DNA of 64,000 bases, taken from the NCBI RefSeq assembly GCF_003097515.1, contig NZ_CP029188.1, positions 4,599,001 through 4,663,000 of the forward strand, in the 5' to 3' direction. Under the pieces are notes generated by a model that saw nothing but the letters and a program-made list of their open reading frames with translations, did not search any database and was not told where the DNA came from. Below are positions 25,061 through 33,429 of the stretch, piece after piece; position 1 is the first letter of the stretch; every line of letters starts with the position of its first letter. This DNA is from Streptomyces tirandamycinicus. GTDB taxonomy: Bacteria > Actinomycetota > Actinomycetes > Streptomycetales > Streptomycetaceae. The translations under genes were made by a program, and so were the position numbers.

Positions 25061-25702
25061 ATGGGCGTACGGATTCGGCAGGCGGGAGAGCGGGACCGAG
25101 AGGCGGTGGTGCGGCTGCTCGACGAGGCGTTCATGCACGACCCGGTCAGCAGCTGGGTCTTCCCCGACGAGGCCCACCGCCGCCGGGTGCACGGAGTCTT
25201 CCTCGGGGTCTTCCTCGACATCGTGCTCGCCGAGGGGCGGGTCGACCTGATCGAGGACGGGACGGCGGCGGCACTCTGGCTCCCGGTGCCCGCGGAGGCG
25301 CCCGAGGAGGAGGACGACATCCCCGCCCGGATGCGGGAGATCGCCGACCCGGACAACGAACGGGCCGAACTCATCGGCCGGCTGACCGGAGCGGTCCATC
25401 CGCAGGGCAGGGCGCACGAGTACCTGCTGCTGATCGGCGTCTCCCCGGATCGCCAGGGCGAGGGGCTCGGCACGGCCCTGCTCGCGCCCGCCCTGGAGCG
25501 GTGCGACCGGGAGGGGCTGCCCGCGTACCTGGAGGCGAGCAGCGCCCGCAGCTGCCACCTCTACCAGCGGATGGGCTTCGCGTTCACGGACCGCACCATC
25601 CGGCTCCCCGACGGCCCGCAGATGTGGCCCATGTGGCGGGAGCCCGGCGCGCGGGGGAACGAGGGCGTGGGGCAGGACGCGGGGCGGACCCCCGCTCCGT
25701 AG
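25061..25702 (+). CDS. GNAT family N-acetyltransferase, downstream of encapsulin operon
   Basis: A 213-residue GNAT protein; the acetyl-CoA-binding motif is GVSPDRQGEGLGTALL. The first half contains an acidic insert (EAPEEEDDI), and the C-terminal about 20 residues look like an extension beyond the fold. The ATG at 25061 follows GGAGAGGCGG. It lies 87 bp after the polyprenyl synthase on the same strand. It could be co-transcribed with the nanocompartment genes, but a separate promoter is equally possible. Confidence 0.85.
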   Translation: MGVRIRQAGERDREAVVRLLDEAFMHDPVSSWVFPDEAHRRRVHGVFLGVFLDIVLAEGRVDLIEDGTAAALWLPVPAEAPEEEDDIPARMREIADPDNERAELIGRLTGAVHPQGRAHEYLLLIGVSPDRQGEGLGTALLAPALERCDREGLPAYLEASSARSCHLYQRMGFAFTDRTIRLPDGPQMWPMWREPGARGNEGVGQDAGRTPAP

Positions 25703-25870
25703 CGCGGACCCCGGTCCGTACGCCGAACACGGTCCATAGGGCGGATCCGGGTCCGTACGCCGAACTCCGCGAGGTACCGGGTCGTCTCGAACCCCGCGAG
25801 GCACCGGTTCGCGCCGAACCCCGAGGAGGGCCGGTTCGCGCCGGACCTGTTCCGCTCGGGCCCGGGTCGG

Positions 25871-26446
25871 TCAACCCGCGGGGACGATCCGGTTGACCAC
25901 GGTCTCCACCAGTTCGTCCACCTCCCGGCCGGAGAGCACGTCGGGCAGCGTGAAGTGCTCCAGCAGCAGCCCGGTCATGGCCAGGTAGAGAGTGAGGAAG
26001 GTGTCGGCGTCGCCCGGCAGTCCGGCGTCGAGGTGGTGGCGCAGATTGGCCTCCAGTTCGGCGCCGACCGCCCGGTTCAGCTCCGCCCGGAGCGCGGGGC
26101 GGCGGGTCGACTCCAGCCGCAGCTCCAGCATCGCGAGGTAGCCCGTCCGTTCCTCGGCCATGCGCCGCACCAGCCACTGCATCAGCCGCACATACAGCTC
26201 ACGCGTCGGCGCGGGCCGCAGCGCCTCGTCGACGTCGGCCTGCCCCGGGGTCATCCGTACCTGGATCCGGGCTCCGGCCTGGGTGAACAGGTCGTCGCGG
26301 CCGGTGAAGTAGTTGGAGGCCGTTCCGGGCGGCACCCCGGCCTCGTTGTCGACCGCGCGGAAGGTGAGGCCCCTGGCCCCTTCTCGGGCGAGCACCTCGA
26401 TGGCGGCGTCCACCAGCGCGGTCCTGCGCTCCGGGTTCCTGGCCAT
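25871..26446 (-). CDS. TetR family transcriptional regulator
   Basis: A 191-residue repressor with an N-terminal TetR helix-turn-helix (RRTALVDAAIEVLAREGARGLTF... then PPGTASNYFTGRDDLF) and a C-terminal ligand and dimerisation domain. The ATG at 26446 has GGAG upstream; the longer frame is Arg-rich and non-coding in character. It is divergent from the DHFR-like gene, and the intergenic region holds inverted repeats suited to autoregulation and control of that neighbour. Confidence 0.9.
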   Translation of the reverse strand: MARNPERRTALVDAAIEVLAREGARGLTFRAVDNEAGVPPGTASNYFTGRDDLFTQAGARIQVRMTPGQADVDEALRPAPTRELYVRLMQWLVRRMAEERTGYLAMLELRLESTRRPALRAELNRAVGAELEANLRHHLDAGLPGDADTFLTLYLAMTGLLLEHFTLPDVLSGREVDELVETVVNRIVPAG

Positions 26447-26519
26447 GCCGTCTCCTGCCCTCCGTCGCCTTCCGCTGTCTTGCCGACTGCTTTGCCGACG
26501 CGCCCTCCGCAAAAGGCGC

Positions 26520-26618
26520 TTGCGCAACCACTACACCCGGAGCACTATAGCCGCAGTGGTTCGGTGGAGTACGGGCCGGGCCGCCTCACCGACGGAACGA
26601 GAGGACCGGTTTGCGCAA
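26520..26618. promoter_or_regulatory. Divergent tetR/DHFR-like control region with palindromes
   Basis: The 8-bp palindrome TTGCGCAA occurs at 26520-26527 and again at 26611-26618, the second copy covering the TTG start of the DHFR-like gene. Between them, inverted heptamers AACCACT (26526-26532) and AGTGGTT (26555-26561) flank a TATAGT hexamer on the minus strand (26548-26543), a good -10 for the regulator gene. Either set could be the TetR operator. Confidence 0.5.
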
Positions 26619-27195
26619 GCTCACCTACTTCATCGCCTGCTCCATCGACGGCTTCATCGGAGACCCGGACGGAGACGCCTCGTCCATGTTCGGCTTCGTG
26701 GCGGACGACTATCTGGAGTTCCTGAAGTCCGAGTACCCCGAGACCATCCCGGTCCAGGGGCGCGAGGCACTGGGCATCCAGAACGCGCCCAACGAGCACT
26801 TCGACACCGTGGTCCAGGGCCGGGCCAGCTACCAACTGGCGCTGGACGCCGGCATCACCAGCCCCTACGCACACCTGCGGGAGCACGTCGCCTCACGCAC
26901 CCTGGAGCAAGCCCCCGGCACCGGCGTGGAGATCATCGCCGACGACCTGGTCGGCAGGGTGCGCGCGCTCAAGGCCGAGGAGCACGGACTCGGCATCTAC
27001 CTCTGCGGCGGCTCACGGATCGCCGGCGAACTCCTCGACGAGATCGACGAACTGGTGATCAAGACCTATCCGCAGGTCTACGGCAGCGGTATGCCGATGT
27101 TCGGATCCGGTTTCGCCGTCACCGACTTCACACTGGACGGGGTGCGTACCTTCGGCAACGGCGTACTCGTACGGAGGTACAGCAGGAAGCGGTAG
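26611..27195 (+). CDS. Dihydrofolate reductase family (RibD C-terminal-like) protein
   Basis: A 194-residue protein with the DHFR/RibD-C fold: N-terminal RKLTYFIACSIDGFIG, the GRASYQLAL region and the YLCGGSRIAGELL segment that binds the NADPH phosphate. These stand-alone proteins are predicted NADPH-dependent reductases of unknown substrate, not true folate reductases. The start is TTG (26611) after GAGAGGA, an uncommon start that would hold expression down. Probably controlled by the divergent TetR repressor. Confidence 0.88.
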   Translation: MRKLTYFIACSIDGFIGDPDGDASSMFGFVADDYLEFLKSEYPETIPVQGREALGIQNAPNEHFDTVVQGRASYQLALDAGITSPYAHLREHVASRTLEQAPGTGVEIIADDLVGRVRALKAEEHGLGIYLCGGSRIAGELLDEIDELVIKTYPQVYGSGMPMFGSGFAVTDFTLDGVRTFGNGVLVRRYSRKR

Positions 27196-27409
27196 CCGCG
27201 CCGGTGGGGCGACGGCGGGGCGGACACGGCGCGCAGCGGGCGCACCCGGAGCCCGGCGAGGAGCCGGGCGAAGGGCCGAACGACAAGCCCCGACGAAGGG
27301 CCGAACGAGGAGCCGAACGGGGCCCGTTTGCCTGAACGGAGCGGCGGAGAACCGTTCGAGAGCCGACCGGCTGTGCAACGCGACCCCTCGTACCGCTACA
27401 GTCCGCGCC

Positions 27410-27856
27410 ATGTCATCGGAGTCGACGGACGTGTGGACCGGCTGGTACCGGGACCGCCGTGGAGCGGAGGCGATCGCCCTGGCGACCGCCTCGGGCGGGC
27501 ACAGCGTGAGCACCCGCATCAGGGGAGTCGAGTACGCAGGGCCGGGTTTCGCCACCCTGGCCGCGGTGGAGTCGGGCGAACGCCTCTCCGGTTGCGTACT
27601 GGAGTGGGACATGCCGCTGCCCGTCACGCTCGACGGAGCGCCGGAACAGGCCACGCTCGGCTGTCTGCTGACCCTGGGCGAACCCGGGCCGGACGGCACG
27701 CCCGGCCGGGTGGATCTGAACCTCACCCTGCTCTTCGGCGGGACGGCGTACGAGTCCGGGGTGGCCGACGGCGACTTCGACGAGGCACTCGGGCGGATCC
27801 GGCGGCAGTTGCCGGAGGGCGCCGAACTGGGCGGCAGGCTGCTGGAAAGCGCCTGA
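27410..27856 (+). CDS. Conserved hypothetical protein
   Basis: A 148-residue acidic, soluble protein (MSSESTDVWTGWYRDRRGAEA...) without recognisable motifs; it may belong to a Streptomyces domain of unknown function such as DUF6304, but I am not certain. The start is well supported: TACAGT (27397-27402) lies seven bases before the ATG, the leaderless arrangement, and there is no ribosome-binding site. G/C-saturated third positions support coding. Confidence 0.75.
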   Translation: MSSESTDVWTGWYRDRRGAEAIALATASGGHSVSTRIRGVEYAGPGFATLAAVESGERLSGCVLEWDMPLPVTLDGAPEQATLGCLLTLGEPGPDGTPGRVDLNLTLLFGGTAYESGVADGDFDEALGRIRRQLPEGAELGGRLLESA

Positions 27857-28047
27857 GCGGCCCGCCGGCTCCGGACTCGGGCGGCCCACGCTTCCCTCAC
27901 CGCCTCGTGGGACATCTCAGGGGATCGACACGTCACGTCGTCCGCCTGATCCGGGGGAGGGGAGCGGGGGCACGCCTCATCGGTCGGCGTACGTCGACAT
28001 GGTCTGCCGGGCGGGAAATGCGGCGCCCTGGTGGGGGCGATCGATCG

Positions 28048-28509
28048 ATGAGGGCGGGTTCCGTGGATCAGAGCGAGGACCGGATCCTGGCCGATGAGCT
28101 GGCTGCTCTCGGCGCGGTGGGCGGGGGAAGCGGTCGCCTGGTCCGGATGGTGGCCAAGCTGATGAGGAAAGACGTCCATGAGATCGGTCTGCGCGTTCCC
28201 TTGCCGTTCGACGATGCGGTGCAGCGCGTCTCCGGCGTGCTCGGGAGGGCGGGCCGCGCAGTCGGGACCGCGCCGGTCGGCTCTGCCGAGGACGTGACGA
28301 TCCGGGTCGTCGCCGGCGGCGGCGCCGCCGGTCTGAATCCCGTAGTGGTGACCGCGCGCGTGCTGAAGGCCGATGAGGACAACTCGCAGATCCTGCTTCG
28401 TGCAGCTGCCAAAGAGGGCCTGATCAGGCAGCGAGCCGGAGAGAAGACCGCCGTCCGTCTCGCCGCGCTGCTGAGCGAGGCAACCGGAGCGGACGGGGCG
28501 GGCGGGTGA
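28048..28509 (+). CDS. Hypothetical protein
   Basis: A 153-residue protein (start ATG 28048; a GTG at 28063 after AGGGCGGG is a good alternative). The central part alternates hydrophobic strands and charged loops (EDVTIRVVAGGGAAGLNPVVVTARVL), followed by a helical C-terminus (QILLRAAAKEGLIRQRAGEKTAVRLAALLSEA). No family is recognised. It lies among accessory genes with no clear operon partner. Confidence 0.65.
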   Translation: MRAGSVDQSEDRILADELAALGAVGGGSGRLVRMVAKLMRKDVHEIGLRVPLPFDDAVQRVSGVLGRAGRAVGTAPVGSAEDVTIRVVAGGGAAGLNPVVVTARVLKADEDNSQILLRAAAKEGLIRQRAGEKTAVRLAALLSEATGADGAGG

Positions 28510-28612
28510 GCGGTGGGTGGAGAGCAGCCGCAGTGGGTCCTGTCGACCCGGAACGCCCTCCCTCGGGGGCCGGTTTGCCTGCGCAGCCGGGCGGGGTTCA
28601 GCCCCGCCGGGC

Positions 28613-29023
28613 CTACGGGTGCAGCAGCCACCAGGGGTCTGCTTCAGCGCGGGCCACTTCGGCGTCGTACTGACCCGCATCAAAGTGGAGCTCCGGTGGG
28701 GGGTACGGCATGGTGGTCCCCGCCCCCCACGGAACTTCCCAGTCCGACCACTGCACGATCTGCCCGAACCGTTGCACGACCACGGTCAGAGAGCCGCAGC
28801 AGCCACCGGTGCACTCAGGTTCCCCCAGCTCCAAGCGGCGGGCCGCTTCGGTCGCCCGAAGAGGGCTGGGCCGCCCCGCCGGCAGCACATCCGCGGCGTA
28901 CGGTCCGCGGCCGCCCTCGTCGACCGCCTCTTCCACAAGGTCCTCGTCGTTCACCCAGAACCGCACCTGGGCAGCGAACCGGGAGCCCGGCGGCAGCACC
29001 CTGATCTCCAAGCGATCGAACAT
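28613..29023 (-). CDS. Conserved hypothetical protein
   Basis: A 136-residue protein (MFDRLEIRVLPPGSRF...). It contains a CTGGCC cluster followed by SLTVVVQRFGQIVQWSDWE, which looks like a beta-rich fold with a possible metal site, and a C-terminal EADPWWLLHP. I recognise the pattern as recurrent in streptomycetes but know no function. It is transcribed towards the preceding hypothetical gene. Confidence 0.72.
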   Translation of the reverse strand: MFDRLEIRVLPPGSRFAAQVRFWVNDEDLVEEAVDEGGRGPYAADVLPAGRPSPLRATEAARRLELGEPECTGGCCGSLTVVVQRFGQIVQWSDWEVPWGAGTTMPYPPPELHFDAGQYDAEVARAEADPWWLLHP

Positions 29024-29241
29024 CGGACCACCCTACGGGGGTGCTGACGCCGCCGCGCGGCCCCGTCCGACGACTACCTCCCCTCGGCCCGCGCGAGAAG
29101 TCGGAAGGCGCCGCCCGCTCTCGTCCTCATCACACCCGTTCGCTGCGGCCACTCCTCCAACGGGGTCGCGCGGCCGGGGGACGTGTGCGCCGGAGGCGGC
29201 CGTCGATGGGCGAGGCTGTGCGGCGGGGCCACCGATAGCGA

Positions 29242-30510
29242 TCAGCTCCGGGGGCGGCGGTGCCGGCCGGCGGTGAGTTCGGTCAGTGCGGCGCTGAGGC
29301 GTGTGAGGGCGGGCGAGATCCAGGGCAGGGTCTCCGGTTCTCGCGCGCTCAGCGCCGTGTGGCGTTGCTGCGGGGTGGTGCCGTACAGGAGGCTGGTGGC
29401 GAGCCTGAGAGTCAGGGCGGTGCCGGGTTCGCCGAACGCGCTGCCGGGCAGGGTGGCGATGCCGTGCCGGTCGAGGAGAGCGGTGGCCAGATCGGTGCCG
29501 GTGGTGATCCCCTGGGCGCGCAGCGCCTCACGGGCGGGGCCGAAGTCGGGGTAGAGGTAGAAGCCGGCCTGCGGCGGGCGGCAGAGCGCTCCGGCTGCGC
29601 GAAGCCGGGTGTGCACCTCGGCGGCGATGCGGGCGTGCAGCCGGCGGGCCGCGGCGATGTGTGCGGTGACCTCCGGTGGGTCGTCCAGGGCGTGGGCGGC
29701 CACGGCCTGCATGGGTGCGGCCAGGCTGGACCAGATCTCGCTGGCGACCCCGGTCAGCTCCCGCTGCAGGCGCCGCCCCCAGCTGCCCGCCGGGGTGCGG
29801 GCGAAGCCGATCCGCCAACCGCCCAGGGCCAGGGACTTGCTCAGCCCGGTGGTGACGACGGTGCGTTCGGCCAGGTACCGCACCGGGCTGGGGGCCGTAC
29901 CGTGATGGCTCAGCTCGGCGTAGATCTCGTCGCTGATGACCGCGAGGCCGTGGCGCCCGGCGACCGCGCAGACCGCCTCGACCTGTTCGGCGGGGGCGAC
30001 GGTCCCGGTCGGGTTGTCCGGAACGGTGAGGACCAGCGCACCCGGCCGGGCCCCGTCCGCGTGGGCTTGCCGCAGGGCCCGTTCCAGCAACTCGGGGTCG
30101 GGAATGCCGCCGGCCTCGGCGGGGACGGGCACGGAGACGACGCGGCGGCCGAGCAGGGCGGCCTGCGCCGCGTAGGAGACCCATGACGGGCAGGGCAGCA
30201 CCACGTCACCGCCGATTGCGGCCAGCAGGGCGAACAGCAGAGGCTTGCTGCCGGGAGCGAAGAGGATCTGGCCCGGTTCGGTGGACAGGCCGCGCCTGGT
30301 GAACCAGCCCGCCGCGGCGGCCCGGACCTGTGGTGAGCCGGCGACCGGGCCGTAACCGTTGCGCAGGTGGGCGTCGGTGAGCACCTCGGCCAGGCCCGGA
30401 GCGACCGGTACCCCGGCCTCCCCGAATCCCAGATGCAGCACATCGTGCCCGGCAGCTCGGCGGGCCTGGACGGCCTCGTCGACGGCGAGCGTGGCGGAAT
30501 GGGTCGTCAT
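29242..30510 (-). CDS. PLP-dependent aminotransferase, class I/II
   Basis: A 422-residue aspartate-aminotransferase-fold protein. The PLP-binding lysine lies in TTGLSKSLALGGWRIGF, and the conserved Asp/Tyr pair in VISDEIYAELSHHG; NPTGT binds the substrate carboxylate. The C-terminal about 35 residues (GTTPQQRHTALSAREPE...) extend the usual fold. The ATG at 30510 follows AGGACGG. It is divergent from a LysR regulator gene, the usual arrangement for an enzyme gene and its own activator. The amino donor and product are unknown. Confidence 0.88.
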   Translation of the reverse strand: MTTHSATLAVDEAVQARRAAGHDVLHLGFGEAGVPVAPGLAEVLTDAHLRNGYGPVAGSPQVRAAAAGWFTRRGLSTEPGQILFAPGSKPLLFALLAAIGGDVVLPCPSWVSYAAQAALLGRRVVSVPVPAEAGGIPDPELLERALRQAHADGARPGALVLTVPDNPTGTVAPAEQVEAVCAVAGRHGLAVISDEIYAELSHHGTAPSPVRYLAERTVVTTGLSKSLALGGWRIGFARTPAGSWGRRLQRELTGVASEIWSSLAAPMQAVAAHALDDPPEVTAHIAAARRLHARIAAEVHTRLRAAGALCRPPQAGFYLYPDFGPAREALRAQGITTGTDLATALLDRHGIATLPGSAFGEPGTALTLRLATSLLYGTTPQQRHTALSAREPETLPWISPALTRLSAALTELTAGRHRRPRS

Positions 30511-30642
30511 GGAGAACCGTCCTGTGCGGGTACTGAACTGCGGTGCCGTGGAGCCGCGGCGCTCTGCCGGGCCCATCCAGCGTGCCCGAGGCGTAGCATC
30601 GGCAACAGCGCGAAAAGGCGGTGGACTGGTTAAGGAGATCTG

Positions 30643-31554
30643 ATGCTGGATCTGCGGCGGCTGGAGATCCTGCACCGCTTCTCCGCCCGGGGCACCATCA
30701 CCGCCACGGCCGCCGACCTGGGGTACTCGCCGTCGGCGGTCTCCCAGCAACTGGCCGCTCTGGAACGGGAGGCCGGCATCGCGCTGATCGAACGCACCGC
30801 CCGGCGGGCCAGTCTGACCGACGCGGGACGCGAACTGGCCGAGCACGCCGCGCGCATCCTCGATGCCGTGGAATCCGCCGAGAGCCGTATGCGCGCCCGG
30901 GTGGGCGCCATCGGCGGCCGGGTGACCGTCAGCTGCATCCCCGCGCTGGCCCCCGCTCTCGCTCCCCATCTGGCCGAGCTGCAACGCGGCCACCCCGAAC
31001 TGACCGTCGTCGCGCACGAGACCGGTTCGACCACCGCCGCCGCAGCCGTCCTGGACCGCCGCTACGACCTGGCCGTCATCGACGACTGGTCCGCGCATCC
31101 ACCCGCCGAGGGCACCGGTCTGTCCGTCCACCGGCTGCGCCGTGAGGACATCGTCCTGGCGCTCCCCTCCGGACATCCGCTCGCCGAGCAGCCCGGCCCG
31201 GCCAACGCCGCTCGACTACGGCAGATCGTCGGGGACCGGACATGGCTGTGCGCCCCTGCCGGGCAGCTCTCCCGGGCCGCCGGGGACCAGCGCCTGACCT
31301 CCGTCGGCGCCGTACCCCCGCGGCGCTGGGAGTTCGAGGGGCTGCACGTCCTGGCCGCACTCGTCGCCGCCGGTGCCGGGGTCGCCTTCCTGCCCGCCGG
31401 CATCGCCCGGGAGCAAGCGGGCGTCACCGGACTGCGCCCCGTTCCCCGCATGCAGCGCACCATCCTGGCGCTCACCCGGACCACCACCCGGGAGGACCCG
31501 GCCATCGCCGCCTGCCTCCAGGCCGCCAAGCAGGCCCTCGGCAGCGGGCACTGA
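30643..31554 (+). CDS. LysR family transcriptional regulator
   Basis: A 303-residue LysR-type regulator: N-terminal winged helix (RRLEILHRFSARGTITATAADLGYSPSAVSQQLAALER) and a periplasmic-binding-protein-like effector domain (VTVSCIPALAPALAPHLAEL). The ATG has a very strong TTAAGGAGA site, and TAGCAT (30594-30599) is a plausible -10. It is divergent from the aminotransferase gene, its most likely target; the effector is unknown. Confidence 0.92.
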   Translation: MLDLRRLEILHRFSARGTITATAADLGYSPSAVSQQLAALEREAGIALIERTARRASLTDAGRELAEHAARILDAVESAESRMRARVGAIGGRVTVSCIPALAPALAPHLAELQRGHPELTVVAHETGSTTAAAAVLDRRYDLAVIDDWSAHPPAEGTGLSVHRLRREDIVLALPSGHPLAEQPGPANAARLRQIVGDRTWLCAPAGQLSRAAGDQRLTSVGAVPPRRWEFEGLHVLAALVAAGAGVAFLPAGIAREQAGVTGLRPVPRMQRTILALTRTTTREDPAIAACLQAAKQALGSGH

Positions 31555-31599
31555 GCCCGCACGAGTTCACGCCGTCCAGCGGGCAGGGCGAGTGAGGCC

Positions 31600-31887
31600 G
31601 TGATCCATGTGAGCCGGTCCGTGTGGCACGACGGTCGGTTCGGGGAGGGCCGCTCGAACTTCCTGCTCGAAGCGCCCGCGCCCGCCGTCATCCCGTTGCG
31701 GATCTCCGCGCCCCCGTGGCCGGGCGGAGACGACCGCACCCGGTCCGCCGTGGACGCCGTGCTCGGCGGCCTGCGGGCCGGGTGCGGACAGCCGGGCGGC
31801 GCCGATCGCGAGCATGCGGATCGGGCAGCCCGGGTGGAGATCAGGCCTTCTTGGTCTCCCAGAAGATCCGGTCGATCTCGGCGATGA
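31600..31887 (+). CDS. Possible small gene or gene remnant overlapping the sodN 3' end
   Basis: A 95-codon frame (GTG start after GTGAGG) whose third positions are almost all G or C up to about 31800, suggesting real or recently real coding (VIHVSRSVWHDGRFGEGRSNFLLEA...). The last third degrades into the reverse of the sodN end and looks non-coding. No family is recognised. It may be a truncated gene left by rearrangement. Confidence 0.35.
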   Translation: MIHVSRSVWHDGRFGEGRSNFLLEAPAPAVIPLRISAPPWPGGDDRTRSAVDAVLGGLRAGCGQPGGADREHADRAARVEIRPSWSPRRSGRSRR

Positions 31888-32236
31888 GCTCCAGGGCCTT
31901 CTCGCCCGTCTTCGGGTCGGTCGAGGCCTTGGCCGCGGAGAGCGCCTTCAGGGTCTCGTTGACCAGCTGGTGCAGCTCCGGGTACTTCTCGAAGTGCGGG
32001 GGCTTGAAGTAGTCGCTCCAGAGCACCGACACGTGGTGCTTGGCGAGCTCCGCGCGCTGCTCCTTGATCACCGTGGCACGGGCCTGGTAGTGCGGGTCGT
32101 CGTTGGCGGCCATCTTCTCCTGCACGGCCTTGACCGACTCGGCCTCGATACGGGCCTGGGCCGGGTCGTAGACGCCGCAGGGCAGGTCGCAGTGTGCGCT
32201 GACCTTCACCTTGGGGGCAAACAGGCGGGAGAGCAT
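31841..32236 (-). CDS. sodN: Nickel-containing superoxide dismutase precursor
   Basis: A 131-residue precursor of NiSOD, which converts superoxide to hydrogen peroxide and oxygen. After a 14-residue propeptide (MLSRLFAPKVKVSA) comes the nickel hook HCDLPCGVY, whose His1, Cys2 and Cys6 bind nickel once the propeptide is removed. A four-helix bundle follows. The maturation peptidase gene is encoded divergently 149 bp away. The AUG-proximal region is well preserved, and in S. coelicolor this leader is the target of the small RNA s-SodF in the absence of nickel. Confidence 0.97.
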   Translation of the reverse strand: MLSRLFAPKVKVSAHCDLPCGVYDPAQARIEAESVKAVQEKMAANDDPHYQARATVIKEQRAELAKHHVSVLWSDYFKPPHFEKYPELHQLVNETLKALSAAKASTDPKTGEKALELIAEIDRIFWETKKA

Positions 32237-32385
32237 TGAGCTGTCCTTCCTCGTGATCGTCTTCTCAGGTGGGACATTACTCCGTGAGGGGCGCGTTTTC
32301 GCGGGTGCCCCCTGGGGCTTAGGTCAAAAGTCCAGGGTGATCGTGGGACGTGCGGCGGAACATACCGAGGGACCGGAGGTGGCTC

Positions 32386-32805
32386 ATGACGGGGCAAGGG
32401 CGGGAGCCGGGTGCGCCCTTCGGCGTCGCGGAGGTGACTGGGCCCTCCATGCACCCCACGCTGGCGCACGGGGACCGGCTGCTCGTGCACTACGGCGCCG
32501 CCGTGCGGACCGGCGACGTGGCCGTGCTGAGGCATCCGCTGCAGCAGGACCTGCTGATCGTGAAGCGGGTGGCCGAGCGGCGCGAGGACGGCTGGTGGGT
32601 GCTGGGCGACAACCCGTACGCGGAGGGGGACAGCCGGGTGTTCGGCGCGGTGCCCGAGGACCTGCTGCTGGGCCGGGTACGGGCGCGCTACCGTCCGCGC
32701 CCGCAGGGTCAGCGGTCGGTGCCGGGTCTGCTGGCCTGGGCGTTCTCCGCCGTGCGGCCCGTGCTCTCCGACCGCTCGGTCTCCTGGCGCTTGCGGGCCC
32801 GGTAG
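32386..32805 (+). CDS. sodX: Nickel-type superoxide dismutase maturation protease SodX (S26 peptidase)
   Basis: A 139-residue signal-peptidase-like (S26) enzyme that removes the NiSOD propeptide. The catalytic serine lies in GPSMHPTLAHGDRLLV and the lysine in DLLIVKRVAERREDGWWVLGDNPY. Unlike signal peptidase I it has no N-terminal membrane anchor. The ATG at 32386 follows GGAGGTGG; the upstream frame lacks a site. Its last 97 bp overlap the 3' end of the convergent CGNR gene. Confidence 0.94.
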   Translation: MTGQGREPGAPFGVAEVTGPSMHPTLAHGDRLLVHYGAAVRTGDVAVLRHPLQQDLLIVKRVAERREDGWWVLGDNPYAEGDSRVFGAVPEDLLLGRVRARYRPRPQGQRSVPGLLAWAFSAVRPVLSDRSVSWRLRAR

Positions 32806-33338
32806 GCGGCGACGTTGGCGCGGGTGGCGCAGCGGTCGGAGCAGTAGCGGCGCGAGCGGTTGGTGGACGTGTCCAGGTAGGCGTTGCGGCAGGGCGCGGC
32901 CTGGCAGAGGCCGAGCCGGTCGACGCCGTACTCGGTGAGGTGGAAGGCGAGCCCCATCGCGGCGATCGCGGCGTAGCCGGAGGTCGCGTTGGACGGATGG
33001 TCGGCGAGGTGCATGTGCCAGCGCGGCCGGCCCTCCTCGTCGAGGAAGTCGTGGCCGGAGATCTGCGGGCTCACCGGGAAGTCCAGGAGCAGCGAGTTGA
33101 GCAGGTCGACGGCCTGTGTCTGGTCGCCCGAGTCCGCGGCGGTGAAGACCGCGCGGAGCCTGGCCCGTACCGACCGGAACCGGGTGACGTCCGCGTCGGT
33201 GGCCCGGCGCGCCATCTGGGAGGACGCGCCGAAGAGCTCTCGGACGGCCTCCACCGAGGTGAGCGTGTCCTTGCTGCGGGCCGGTTCCTCGGTGTTGACC
33301 AGACGCACGGCGTAGTCCGAGTAAGAGGCCAGTTCCAC
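32709..33338 (-). CDS. CGNR zinc finger domain protein (ABATE domain)
   Basis: A 209-residue protein with an N-terminal ABATE (stress-associated) domain and a C-terminal CGNR-type zinc finger: CQAAPCRN, then YCSDRCATRANVAAYRARKR. Such proteins are predicted transcription regulators. The GTG at 33338 has AAGGA six bases upstream. A polar C-terminal tail (QETERSESTGRTAENAQ...) is encoded by the 97-bp overlap with the opposite sodX strand, so the tail may be shaped by that overlap rather than by function. Confidence 0.88.
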   Translation of the reverse strand: MELASYSDYAVRLVNTEEPARSKDTLTSVEAVRELFGASSQMARRATDADVTRFRSVRARLRAVFTAADSGDQTQAVDLLNSLLLDFPVSPQISGHDFLDEEGRPRWHMHLADHPSNATSGYAAIAAMGLAFHLTEYGVDRLGLCQAAPCRNAYLDTSTNRSRRYCSDRCATRANVAAYRARKRQETERSESTGRTAENAQASRPGTDR

Positions 33339-33429
33339 TTGTAGTCCTTACGGATGAGGTCTAGTGTCGGCGAGGGACGAGGTAAGTGATGCTCTCAGTT
33401 CGAGGGTATTACGGATCGGAGGAGTGCGG

